Below are positions 48,545 through 59,640 of a stretch of DNA of 64,000 nt, piece by piece (the stretch's first letter is position 1; each line of letters opens with the position of its first letter). Source of the DNA: Cricetomys ansorgei. Lineage: Eukaryota; Chordata; Mammalia; Rodentia; Nesomyidae. The notes under the pieces were generated by a model, which was not told where the DNA came from, did no database searches, and worked only from the letters and a program-made list of their open reading frames with translations. A program made the translations under genes and the position numbers. The stretch covers positions 888,001 through 952,000 of the forward strand of contig JAMJFZ010001816.1 of NCBI GenBank assembly GCA_026225945.1. The letters are read 5' to 3'.

Positions 48545-49615
48545 ATCTTTTTTTTAAAATGTTCCACATTTTTAAATTTTTTTCTTCTTTCATATGGAAC
48601 ACCCCAACACCCTTCCGCCCCACCCTCCATTCCTCCCAGCCCCTCCCCCTTATTTCCTTCCTTCTCCAGGTGTAACTCCCATAATCCCACCCACATTCTC
48701 ACCTCTCCTCAAGAAACAGCAGTCTTCCCAGGGTTATTGCTCAAACATGGTGCACAATATGGAACAGGGCTAGGCAGTATTTCCTGCTTCAAGGCTGGAC
48801 TAGGCAATCCAGCACGGGGAGACGGGTCCAAAGGACAAGCAAATGGTTGAGAAACAGCCCCCTCCAAACACACACACACTCCAGTCTGTATGAGTTCTGC
48901 AAGAGTACCAAGCCAGGTAACCTCAAGACATTGCTAGCGGACCCAGCAGGTTCCATTATCTACTTATTCCAGCTCTGTGAACCCCTAAGAGTGCTGATTA
49001 TGGAGTAGCCTCCATGAGTTATTTTTTCTCCTGATGTCCTCAATCCCTCTAGTCCTCACAATGCCTCTTCCACCTCTTCTATGGGGCTCCCTGAGCTTTG
49101 TACCTTGGCCTTGGGCCTTTGCTTCTGCTTCCTGGTAAAGGGTAAATAGAACTGATGAGGGATGGGGAAGGAGAATGGGAAGAAAAGGGACCAGGAAGGT
49201 GGAGAGGGATGGAGGGAGAGAATATATGAAGAGAAGTCCAAAATTGGAGGATGTAGGGGAAAATCAGGAGTCGTAGAGCAGTGGAAACTCATTGCAATCA
49301 ACAAAGGAGGAAACTCTAGCAAAGACTCTCTGGTAATAGGGGATGGGGATCCTAAACAGACCATCTCCTGTTACCAGGAAAAGCTTCCAGTGGTGAGACG
49401 GGGACACTATCTCAGCCACAAAAACTTCACCCTATGGACAATACTCCCTTCTCATCCCATTCCTTGCCTCATCAGTTCCGTTTCCCCTTTACAAGGGAGA
49501 CGCCTGTGTACCCACTGGGACCCTCCTTATTGCATAGTCTCTCTGGGTCTGTGAGATGGACACCTTTGTCCGTTGCTTAACAGTTAACATCCACATTTAG
49601 GTGAGTACATACCTA
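48545..49615 (-). mobile_element. L1 3' UTR with an internally inverted segment
   Basis: 48545-49090 reads as antisense L1 3' UTR: a T/C-rich end, 'ctcctgatgtcctcaatccctctag' and 'ggggctccctgagctttgta'. 49480-49615 is also antisense and includes 'gtgagtacatacc', the complement of the ORF2 end. The part between (about 49150-49450) reads as sense, with 'cctaaacagaccatctcctgttaccagg', matching the sense L1 at 40798-40845. The 102- and 130-codon opposing frames (49056-49554) fall across this and are not genes. Confidence 0.65.
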
Positions 49616-50461
49616 TGTTATGTCTTGAACTTCACTTGGAGTAAACGGCTGTGTTTTCTCCAAACACATAGTGATCAGAGAAGACTGACAAGTAGGTGTA
49701 AAATATCTATTCATTAACTCAGTAATGTGGATTTTCACTGTAAAAACGGAACTCTTAAACATAGAAGATGGAAAGTAAGAGTAGATACACCCTATGTAGA
49801 AGTCACCATATCCTGACATGTGAATGTTTTCTACATGGAAGCCATGAAAACATAAAGAGCTAAGAAGAATATAACTGAGGAAAATGAACTTGTAATGGAA
49901 TTTGCAGAGTAAAAGTCAGTGGAAATCTAAAAGAAGAGCAGGTAGTGAGAGGTATGCAAACAATGACATGGTAATGGTGATGGTAATGGTAGCTGTCTGA
50001 AATTTATTGAATATCAAATGCATCCCACTAACTTTTCAATTTAGGGCACAAATTTTGTTGAACCTTGATACTATGTTTAGATATAATGGTCTTAAATGTG
50101 TCATGTATTGAAATCAGCAGGAAAATATAAATATTTAACTTTTATGCTATAATCATTTTTTTTTTCCAAATGAGTTCTACAGAAAGGTATCATTCAGTTA
50201 CGATGTGTTGCTGATGTAAGAGTCAATAAAGTAGCAAGATTCAATAGCAGAATTAGTATTCAAATATCCATATTGTCTCCATGGCACTTGAATCTCATGA
50301 AGGAAGAGGAAATTTTATTGATCTGGGAAATGGCATCAGATTATGCTTATTGTGTATAATAAAGACTATTGATTTTCTCAACAGAAAAATGGCATATTGC
50401 AAAGCCCATTTCTGAGCATGTAAAAGTGAATGATACTTTCTAAAGTTCTCAAAATCATGTT
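49616..50461. other. AT-rich sequence with short GGTAAT repeats
   Basis: No transposon recognised. 'ggtaatggtgatggtaatggta' type hexamers lie at about 49970-49992. Confidence 0.45.
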
Positions 50462-50680
50462 TTTAGATTTATTTGTTTATTTTATGGGCATGAGTGTTTG
50501 ACCTGAATGTCTGTTTGTATACTACATATGTGCTTTGTCCTGATGGAGTCAGAAGAGGGTGCCAGAACTCCTGAGTCTAGAGCTATGATGAATGGTTATG
50601 AGGTGCCATACTGGTTCTGGGAACAGTTTCCACAGAATCAACAGCACTCTCAACCACTGTGCCATCTCTCCAGTTGTGCA
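50462..50680 (-). mobile_element. B2/B3 SINE (antisense)
   Basis: AT-rich tail side ('ttagatttatttgtttattttatggg' type text), 'gagtcagaagagggtgccagaactcc', 'ggttatgaggtgcca', 'ctgggaacagtttccacagaatcaacagcactctcaacc' type text and head 'tgtgccatctctccagttg'. The target duplication is eroded. The 67-codon frame 50507-50710 lies within it. Confidence 0.88.
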
Positions 50681-51938
50681 AAAGCATTTTTAATGGAACA
50701 AAATGTGTGATTTGTTGAAGAAAAGTTCATAGCAATAAAATAAGAATTCATTGCTGTATTGTGACTTTTTTAACAATCTGAATAGAAACTGCAGTCTAAT
50801 TAACTAATTTAAAACAGTAAGTTACTCATGCTATATGATTTCATACTGAAGAATTATTTCTTCAATTTACTTGTTAGAAGTAAAGTGGGAAAATGTTCAT
50901 ACAAAAAAAAGGAAAGTTTTCAAATTTAATCATGAGAGTTGAACAGCAAGTTGGAATATATCATTTACTTTGGAATTACTTTGTTGAATAACAGGCTTAT
51001 AGTCCTATGGGCATAAAGTGGCTACAATCTCTCAGGGAATCAATTGTTAGTTTCTGATTCATTGAAAGCTGAAGGAGGTGATAGAAATTGCTACTACATT
51101 TACATAACAACAGCAAGTTAATAATTTTTGCAGATTGCTAAATTCAAATTTTTTTCTCAATGGTCTATTAAAAAAATAAATGTATTTCTTTGACTTTTGT
51201 GTTTTATTATTAAATAAATAATTATAATGTAAAATTTGGATAGAGAATCATGAATTCTGATCCACTTAATTCTTAAGATATGTAGCTAATTCTCATACGG
51301 ATCTCAAGCTTTATCAAGAGCACAGCTGGATGTTATTTTCCAGAGTCATTCAAGGTTAAGTATCACCATGTGGCTAGAACCTACTCCAATTAGAAGTGAA
51401 ATGTGAGAAGCAAGATGTGTTGATTTTAGGCCTGCCACCAGTGCCTTCCCTGGGTGGTTTCTCATGCTCTGCCCAGGCAACAAGGGTTAAGAATGAAAGG
51501 GAAAAAAAAAAAAAGGAAGAAAAAGTTGGCATCTGCTTTCCTGAACCCTTGATTGACAGCATAAAATAGAATAATGATGTCCTTTAATGTTTTATACATG
51601 CAAGAAATATATCCCTGTGTTTTATATTATTTTAGATTTTATATTATTATATATATAATATTTTATATTATTATATTATAAATATAATATTTTATATTAT
51701 TTATCTTCCAACTGTGATTTGTAAGGACAGCTTGGCTTCTTTTGTTTAATAGAGAATTGATTATTTTATAAGATACTACTTTTAAGGCAATCCTAGATTA
51801 TGGATGAAGATTTATGTTTTGAATGGCTGGTGACAGAAAGCAAGGTAAGCTATTTTCTACTTACAAAAGTTCATAAGATTGTGTCAATAATTCTTGCAAA
51901 AAGAAACAAGTAATTACCAACCTTGTTGCTGTATAAGA
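50681..51938. other. AT-rich sequence
   Basis: No repeat family recognised. 51610-51705 is a palindrome-rich TTATAT/ATAATAT low-complexity tract. Confidence 0.5.
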
Positions 51939-51950
51939 ATATTAGAAACA

Positions 51951-52125
51951 GCTGGGTGGTGGTGGCACACGCTGTTAATCCCAGCACTCAGGGGGCAGTT
52001 TCAGGTGGATCTCTCTGAGTTCAAAGCCACCCTGGTCTACAGAATGAGTTCAGGACAACCAGAGTTACTACAGAGAAACCTTGTCTCGAAAAAAAACAAA
52101 AAGAAAAACAAGCCAACGAAAATGC
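51951..52125 (+). mobile_element. B1 SINE, full length
   Basis: 'gctgggtggtggtggcacacgctgttaatcccagcactca' type head, 'ctctctgagttcaaagcc', 'ccagagttactacagagaaaccttgtctcg' and an A-rich tail. Perfect 12-bp target duplication ATATTAGAAACA at 51939-51950 and 52126-52137. It is among the youngest-looking insertions in the window. The 102-codon frame across it (51894-52202) is a shadow. Confidence 0.97.
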
Positions 52126-52349
52126 ATATTAGAAACATAACGATGATACTTTGCATTTGTTTCTACCCGTTGGGATTTATTACCATATTTGTAAGAAAGT
52201 GAAACTGTGAAATAGTACTACCAGTTTTAAAAAAATTAAAGAGAATAGAGAGTTTCTACCACCTTGAAATCTCAAGTTTAGAAGAGGTAATGATAGTGTA
52301 ATAGTTTAATTAAATACTGTCAGTAATGTACATTATATTTTTATGAGGC

Positions 52350-52620
52350 AGGAAAGATTGTTTACTCAGTAAATTTCTTGCTCTATGATCACAAAGACTT
52401 AATTTCAGATGCTCATCAGAAAAATTAAAAATAAAACAATTTTTAGAAATGCTAGCGAGGCAGAGATAGGAGGATCTCTGAGGTGGCTGGCCAGGTTGTC
52501 TAACTGAGCTTCAGTTTTAATGAGAAACTTGTCTCAAAATACAATTGAATTATTCTGGATCTATGCACATGCACACATTCCATTTTGATCTGTGTATAAA
52601 CATACACATAGAAACAACCA
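52350..52620 (+). mobile_element. B4 (ID-B1 composite) SINE
   Basis: The ID-like 5' half is 'actcagtaaatttcttgctctatgatcac' (decayed 'tcagtaaagtgcttgctgtgcaag'). The B1-like 3' half follows: 'gaggcagagataggaggatctctg', 'ctggccagg', 'aatgagaaacttgtctcaaaa', then 'catgcacacattcc'. This order is the defining structure of B4/RSINE-type elements. Confidence 0.75.
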
Positions 52621-53289
52621 GACATGATATATTTATTCTATATAGTATTTACATATGATATATGATTTATCGCATGTAAGGTTTACATACATATGTGAAA
52701 TACTGAAAAGGGTATAAGTAAAAAAATAGAGTTTAAAACATTATCAAATGGGTAGTAAATAGCTCTTGGGAAAATATGGGTTTGTTAGCAAAAAGATGGT
52801 ACCATTGTGCTAACATATCTTGCTACCTGTGGTTCAAGGAAATAAAAGGAGATGAATCAGAGAAATGAAGAGTAAGGGTCAGGACCAAATAGATAAATTT
52901 GTAAAATGCTCTACAGCATGCTCTAAAGGAAGCAGACCATGTGAAAAGGGAGATGTGGATCCCCAAGGAAGATCATGACCTCAAAGGCTAGAATAGTTGT
53001 GATCATGCAAGACAATAAGGGACATAGAGCTTCACTGGTTGAAATGAGACACACTTGAGTCTAGATGGAAAATGTTTTATCGGAATACAAAACTAGAACT
53101 TCTCTGTGAAGAGGATTAAGTGTAAATAACACTACCCATCTGAATCTTTTAAGGTTATATGTTTCTCCTTTCTTTTTTTAAAAATTTAAATATATAGCTA
53201 CTGTGTACATGAATTCTGAATGTTTCCCCATTGTGAACTGTGAGTTGATGAAGATAACTTGCACTAGGGTTTTAAGCTATGAGAAATGG

Positions 53290-53464
53290 CACTGTTTCCA
53301 GCGTGACAGTGCTAAGACAGTAGAGCATTAGTAGGAGATTAGAGAGGCTATATTATGCTTAGTGAGTAAAAGCACATGTTGAACAAGCATGATTATTGAG
53401 CTTTTCTCCCCAGTACTTCTCTAAAGAGCCATGCATGGCAGTATAGTAGCCCAGAACCCCAGAT

Positions 53465-53512
<48 letters not shown>

Positions 53513-53521
53513 GGGGGGGGG
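53290..53521 (+). mobile_element. B4-type SINE with (CA)n-G10 end
   Basis: Decayed B4: 'ttagtgagtaaaagcacatgttgaacaagcatgat' type head, 'ctccccagtacttctc', 'agccatgcatggcagtatagtagcccagaacccca' type B1-like part. The element passes into (CA)n (53467-53506) and then a run of ten G (53512-53521). Confidence 0.65.
53467..53506. repeat. (CA)n microsatellite
   Basis: Twenty CA units, followed by TACAC and G10. Confidence 0.98.
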
Positions 53522-56500
53522 ATTTCCATTGTTTATAAAATATAAATTCCTCACATGTGTTGTTTATAAGTCTACAATTATAAATACATTTATTATTTCA
53601 TCTGTGGTATTTTGTTAAAGCAGCACAAAATACACTAAGATGAAGTTAAGAACGTTGATATCCTAAGAATATGAATGACTGTTTATCTTTGCAGAGTGGT
53701 TAGTCAGTGACCATTACAGCCTCTGACAGACAAGGGTTGTTATCACTAAACCTGCATTTGAATCTTAGCTGAGTAAAATCTACATATTAATATAAAGCCA
53801 TACATGTGCTAATGTACAGATATGAGTGACTCCTGCCTTAGAAAACAGAAATGGAAGTTTTGTGAAACTCTCTAATGCTTCCTGCAAATTCTCTTCTAAA
53901 GTCTGTTTTCTGTCAAATAGCTAACTATTAGATGAAAATTGTGAGCTGGAAGTCATAATTAGAAATGGCAGTGCATCTCTTATCATGTGTTTCTGCATAA
54001 TTTTGTGAGGAAGACCCTTTATTCTGATCTCTACATCTGCCCAGAATGTTACATGCATAGAAGGAATGTCTAATGTTTTTAAGCATTAAAGATTTATAGA
54101 CCAGAATTTTAAGCACTTAACATTACTCTAACAGTCCTATGCCTTGATTTTTCTATTTATTGAAAAATGGTATAAAAATTAAAGAAAAAATGTATAGAAA
54201 TAATTACAATAGAACTATAAATATAACACTAATCCTTTTCCCAATGATTATAATTAAGATATAAATAAGAAATAAATTATAGTAAAAACCGACAAATATA
54301 CCGACAGTCTAAAAATGACAAACACTAGATTTTATATAGTTCTGTCATTGAGAATTTGTGTAACAATATTGAAGTACGAGGGAAATATGATTCATATTTC
54401 ATGAAAGATTTATATTTTGGCTTTCCAAGGTTTATCTTTATGATAAGTTGAGTACATTTTCTTGCAAATTTTGAATTGTTTGCATTGTTCAGGTAAGTGA
54501 GGTTCATTATTATGACTTTTGTAATTTATTTTCTCTTGCACTTGTGCAATAATTCATAATTTTTATAATACTATGTTTTAGCACACAGTACAGATGCTTT
54601 TTAAAAATTATTTATTAATACTACAAAAAATCTTGGAACATTTCTTTATTTGTTACTTCTTTCACACAGTATCTTTTATTCTTCATCACATCTTGCAATT
54701 AGGTTTTTGTAAAGTGTTTTATGTATGTTGATAGGCAGATTAACCCCTTGCCTAGGCTATTGTAAGTACCAAAGAGCACAAAAACACAATTTAGATGAAA
54801 GTAGTTATAATATAATGGAAGAATAATTCATAATATATAAAAATCAGAGTGGTTTACATGCTTCTCACTTACCTAATTTTTTTTTTCTGTAACTGTTCGT
54901 GCTTCAAAATGCTTAGTTTTAAATTTCTTAGACTTTCCATTCAGTCTCTTTTTAATCAATTTAGGCTGAAATCCCAATTGTTGAAATAGAACGCACAAAA
55001 TATATTACACTTTAATTTACTGATAGTCAAGACCAGTTATAATATACTTACATAAAATAATTTATTTTAATATTTCCTTTTTAAAACTATGAACAAAAGT
55101 AATTAACATTCATATTTTATCTTATTTGGGCACATATGACTAATATAACTTTATCATAGATATAATAAACACACCTTTTAAAGATTTAGCTCACTTGAAA
55201 TAGACAAAGAAAAAACCAAAAAAATGAATTCAAAAAATAATTTCCAAATTAAACATAAGTAACATATATTCAAAAATAGTGCATTTTGAGTCATGTAGGA
55301 TTCAATATTAAAAAATTAAGTTCCTTGGAAAAATAATATTATAAAATCGTCTGTTTTTGTGTGTCTTATAACATAAGTGGAACATTTGAAAGACAGTCCA
55401 TGTTTATAATCTACCTTATACTTTATTATGTAAGTGCTTACGTCACACACTATAGGTAATTTGTATCAATATGTATTTCTATAATGACTGTTTTCAGTCA
55501 TATTAGTAAAAGCTATGTGTACATATCACGTATAATCTTCAAAGAAATTATATATATATATGTATATTTGTACATCTAGATTGAACAAAAGTAACATTGA
55601 GCATATATTTTGTAACTAATTTCTGTACTAGGTGCTAACTCTTAATGTGTTTTTACAAAACAAAAACTTGGAGGGAATTAGACAGAAGAAGAGACAGGAG
55701 AGGAAACTGGGTTACAAAGAGACATTCATCACTTTGGCATCAGTGTTAGTAGGTGAAAGCAGTTTATCCCTTTCTAGGTTCCAAGAGAAAGAACATATTG
55801 TGCAATTATGTCCTGTGCTGGATATATTGTTGGCATTCAACCAATTAATAATAACAAGAATGAAAACATCTCTGTCTGAGATAAGAATAAGACTTCCAAT
55901 ATTAGTCACAGTCTGCTTAGCTTTAGGTTGTCTTAGATAAATGTAGTAAAGACAAGAAAAACATCCCACTCCACACTTTTTGGCTAATTTAATATCTTTG
56001 CTAAGTGCTTAGGTAGTACAGTGACAGACACAAAGAAAAATGCAGAGACTGATTGCTCTGACAGATAAATAGAGTCCATTTTAGCACAAAGAAAAACCTT
56101 TATAATTAGATGTGAATACCTGGTTTCTTGCCATCCATCACATATGCAAGTTTAAGAGAGTATTTTTGTAATGAATTAGAAATGGGTAATATTTCTTAAT
56201 ATTCAAGCTTCACTGTGTACAACCTGCCATAAATGTCTCAGTCTATACTGACAATCATAAGATCCTGAAATGGTTCAGCATTTCTCAGAGATTTTCCCAC
56301 ATCATCTGTGCCAAAAACATTGAACAATTAAACAGTTTTAAAACACTAGAGTAATCCAAATTTCAAAAGGTTTTCTAAAATTTTCCTCTGGCATATTATT
56401 GAAGTCCTATAAAAGTTCATAACAAATAGCAGTCTAGTATTCATTTAGCCCATGATTTGAGGAGGCATACAAATGCTTCTAATTTAACCAATTAATTCTA

Positions 56501-56582
56501 CTACAATGAATTTTCTATGGGGGAGTATGCACTTAAAGTAAATCATTGATTGGTAAATTACATGTAAAAAAATCAGAACATA
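53522..56582. other. AT-rich unique-looking sequence
   Basis: 3 kb with no recognised transposon. A short (TA)n lies at 55549-55565. Opposing frames of 102 and 85 codons (55632-55969) have no domain and share the same DNA, so at most one could be real; I accept neither. Confidence 0.5.
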
Positions 56583-56588
56583 ATATTG

Positions 56589-57445
56589 GGTAGAGGAATA
56601 AACCTGTGTGAAAGCTAGGAAGGGTCTATATTTCAGGGATCTACATTCAGAAGGCTGTGTAGTCTGGATGGAATGTAGACTCACCTTTAATCCCAGTATT
56701 TAGAAAGCAGTGGTAGCAAACGCCTTTATCCCAGTATTCAGATGGCAATGGTGGTGCACACCTTTAATCCCTAAAACAGAAACAATATGGAAGCAGACAC
56801 AGGAGGCAGAGCTCAGAAGGAGTTAGTGTCAGATTGGAAGTGACATCTGAGATGAGTCAGAGTGAAGGACAAGCAAAGTGACTAATCAAAGGAAGAGTTA
56901 GCAGAGTGAGTCAGTGTGAGGAGGCTCTCATCTCAGAGCAGTTCAGTTACAAAGTCGTTTACAGAAGTCAATGGAGCAACAGCAAGCAATCTGAAGCAGG
57001 CAGATGGGGGACAAGATACAGAGACACTGACGCAGACTGACTGAAGATAAAACAGAGGCACTATGGAGGAAGTGACACAGAGTGTAGCAGAGTTTGGCAG
57101 AAGTTAGTATCAGATGGGAAGAGTGAGTCAGTTTGAAGCTGAGAAGAGCAGTTCAGGTTGAGGCACTCAGAGAGTAAGCCAGAATCTGACAGATTCAGAA
57201 GAGTTCAGTCAAAAACAGTAAGCCAGCTCAGAAGGTCAGTTTGAACCAATCATCTTGGAAAATAGTTTGAGCCAGAATGGGAGTGAATTGAACTGGAAGG
57301 ATAAGAGTGTCTTAGTTAGTAGTGGGTCTTGGAGGTTTATTAAATTGTACACAGGCTTAAATTGTATGGAGGCCAAAACACTCATGGACTCAAAGCTAGA
57401 ACCAGTGTTTAAATTAGCTAGAGATTAACCCAACCAATGACTACA
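56589..57445 (+). mobile_element. Class II-type solo LTR, copy E
   Basis: Starts GGTAGAGGAATA (first base T to G relative to TGTAG) and ends CTACA. A perfect 6-bp target duplication ATATTG lies at 56583-56588 and 57446-57451. Order: 'CCTGTGTGAAAGC' head (56603), 'GGGATCTACATTCAG' (56636), 'GATGGAATGTAGA' (56668), three B1-head-like units (56684-56722, 56723-56760, 56761-56779), 'GGAGGCAGAGCTCAGAAGG' (56803), an AG-rich body to about 57270, and a tail with 'TTGTATGGAGGCCAAAACAC'. It is the longest cleanly bounded copy at 857 bp. Confidence 0.92.
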
Positions 57446-57451
57446 ATATTG

Positions 57452-57751
57452 AACCAAAACAAGCTTCAAAATAAGTAGACAATGTAGTCTTTCATGATTC
57501 AAGAGAGATGAAAGAAATATAAAGAGAAAGACAATATGGGAGAAAAAAGACACTAAGGATGCTGTGAGATATTAGAACAATTCTTTGTATGCTAGATCAT
57601 CATAAGAACAATTTATCAGAAAAATCAGAAGAATGTGATTGGAATGTACACAGAATAAGTCGGTATGAAAGCAGTGTCATAATTATGCAATATTCTGAAG
57701 TAGGGAGGGAAACATTAAATTCGATATAAAAATGATAAAAAAATGTCTATA
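57452..57751. other. AT-rich sequence
   Basis: Nothing recognised between copy E and the next SINE. Confidence 0.5.
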
Positions 57752-57965
57752 TTTTTATTTTTGAGTCTAGGTCTTTTATATCCCGGGCTTATCTGTAACC
57801 ACCATTTACCTGAGGATGCTCTTGAATCTGATCCTCCTTTGGCTAGGTGCTTTCTTCTAGGATCATAAGTCCAAGTCAACATGGCTGGTTTATGAGCTAC
57901 ACAGGAATTGAACTTGGAGCTTCATGGTAGGCCCTCTACTTACTAAATTACATCTCTGGCTCCAA
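57752..57965 (-). mobile_element. B4 (ID-B1 composite) SINE (antisense)
   Basis: B1-like half first: 'tttgagtctaggtcttttatatcccgggct', 'ctcttgaatctgatcctcc', 'ctaggatcataagtcc'. The ID-like half follows: 'ggaattgaacttggagcttcatg' and 'aggccctctacttactaaattacatctctggctcc' type text. The full composite is present and well diverged. Confidence 0.8.
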
Positions 57966-58394
57966 AAGGTTTCTTTTCATCAATTGTAGCCTCCCAAGGT
58001 TAAGGACAGAGAAACAATCATCTTACACATACTAAATGTATACTCCTTAAAGAGTCTCACAGGTATTTCCAAAATAAATAAGTCTAAATAACAATTTTCA
58101 TGATATTGAAATATAAAAATACACATATACCAGAAATGAGTAAACAACTTTAATCAAAACAATTAAGCAATACTTATTTAAACAATTTGCTTGCTACCTT
58201 TTCTCCAAAACTTACCGTAACCATCAAAGAATGACAGTGAATTTTAAGGCTTCTTAACATTTGTTTATTTTCAATAGAACAGTTATATCTAACTATTCAA
58301 GTTTCAAGTACATAACCCATTATTATTAGTTGTGGATACTATGCTTTGTAGATACTTTAATAGAATACTCTTAATGATAATTCCAGGTTTTCTG
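57966..58394. other. AT-rich sequence
   Basis: Nothing recognised. Confidence 0.5.
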
Positions 58395-59640
58395 TGATGA
58401 TTAGTTTTTTGTCAAATTGAGAAACTGTCTATATCAGAGTGGCCACTGAACATACCTTGGGGCAATTTCTTAATTGCTAATTTATTTAGGAGTATGTAGC
58501 CTACTGTGTGCAGCGCCATCTCTAGGCAAGTTGTTTTGGGCTGTATAACAAAGATAAATGAGCAATCCAGGGAGAGGAATAAATAAGTCGTTCCTTTATT
58601 TTTCTTCTTCAAGTTCCTGCCCTGAGTTCCTACCTTGGCTTCCTTTGATGAGAAACTATAGCCTATAATCTGAAATAAACCATTTCCTGCTAAAGGTACT
58701 TTTGTTAAGTGTTTTATCAGTTACATGAACTTAAACAAAGATAGAACCTGGTACCAGTTGCTTTGATGGACCAGATCATGTTGTATGGGGGAAGATTTTT
58801 ATAAGGCTTGGGTCATCTGGCTGGAAAGGACATTGTGTGCTCAGAGTTCAGTGGGTTGCTCTGTGAAAATCTAGAAGACAAGAGTGTTAAGAGAAATGAA
58901 AAGGTTGAAGGCATAGCTTGTGAAATTTCAGAGACAATGGGGCAATTTTTTGTGATACATTTAAATAAAGCATTTGTGAAGGTGGTGCCTTCTATGCTTT
59001 GCTAGGACAATGGATACTGGTTAACTGGAGCTGAAAATCCAGGAATGATTAATAAACAATCAGCATCATTGAGGTTAAAAACTCTTAAAAAGTCCTACAG
59101 GTTGGTCATATAACATACAAGTTATGGTCCAGAGTGTTCAAGGCTGTGTGAACATCAAGCTCTGAGAAGAACTTGGCAAATCACTTCTCACACATGGTAC
59201 AAGTTTTGAAAGTATGAAATGGTCAAGTAGAAGAACTGAAATTTGGTACCCTGTGGAAGGTTGCGGTTTCCCTGATGAGGGACCAAGATAGGTCACTGGT
59301 GAAAGTGCAGCTTCTGTTGCAGTAGAAATCCCAGGACTGAAGGTGTCAGAGAGAGCTCCTGAGGATTCTTGGTACCACATGGCAGGGCCAGAGTCTGGGA
59401 GGTGTTATCCCTGAGCAGACCTGGGCAATGTAAGAAAGTAACTGACCCAGCCAGGGAGAGCAAGCTAGGCAGCAACTTTCCTCCATTGGTTTCAGCTTTA
59501 ATTTTTTGCCTTAAGCTCCTGCATTAGCTTTCTTTGCAAATTGACAATAGCTTATGAGCTGAAATAAACCTTCCTTACCCAAATGGATGTTGGTTAATAT
59601 TGTATTACAAAAACTAAATGAAAACTACTATAGTCTCTGA
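58395..59640 (+). mobile_element. Short ERV-like element with direct terminal repeats
   Basis: 58395-58735 has the block order of a rodent LTR and ends with 'gaaataaaccatttcctgctaaagg' (AATAAA), 'gttttatcagttacatgaac'. Immediately after comes 'gaacctggtaccagttgc' (58746), where a primer site would be expected, then about 720 bp of internal text, such as 'agcttgtgaaatttcagag' and 'gaaagtatgaaatggtcaagt'. A second, shorter copy of the terminal repeat follows (about 59495-59640), again with 'gctgaaataaaccttcc'. No gag or pol coding is visible, so this is a non-autonomous or internally deleted element. A related internal/LTR junction lies in reverse at 14.7 kb. Confidence 0.6.

Noticed and set aside
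49162..49554. Longest open frame, 130 codons (+)
   Set aside because: It lies across the inverted L1 3' UTR segment, has an opposing 102-codon frame on the same DNA, and shows no domain.
55632..55969. Opposing 102- and 85-codon frames in unique DNA
   Set aside because: No domain, no promoter or splice context, and both strands equally open, which fits chance.
59138..59475. Two Ser/Leu/Pro-rich minus-strand frames
   Set aside because: They are antisense to the internal part of the ERV-like element at 58.4-59.6 kb.
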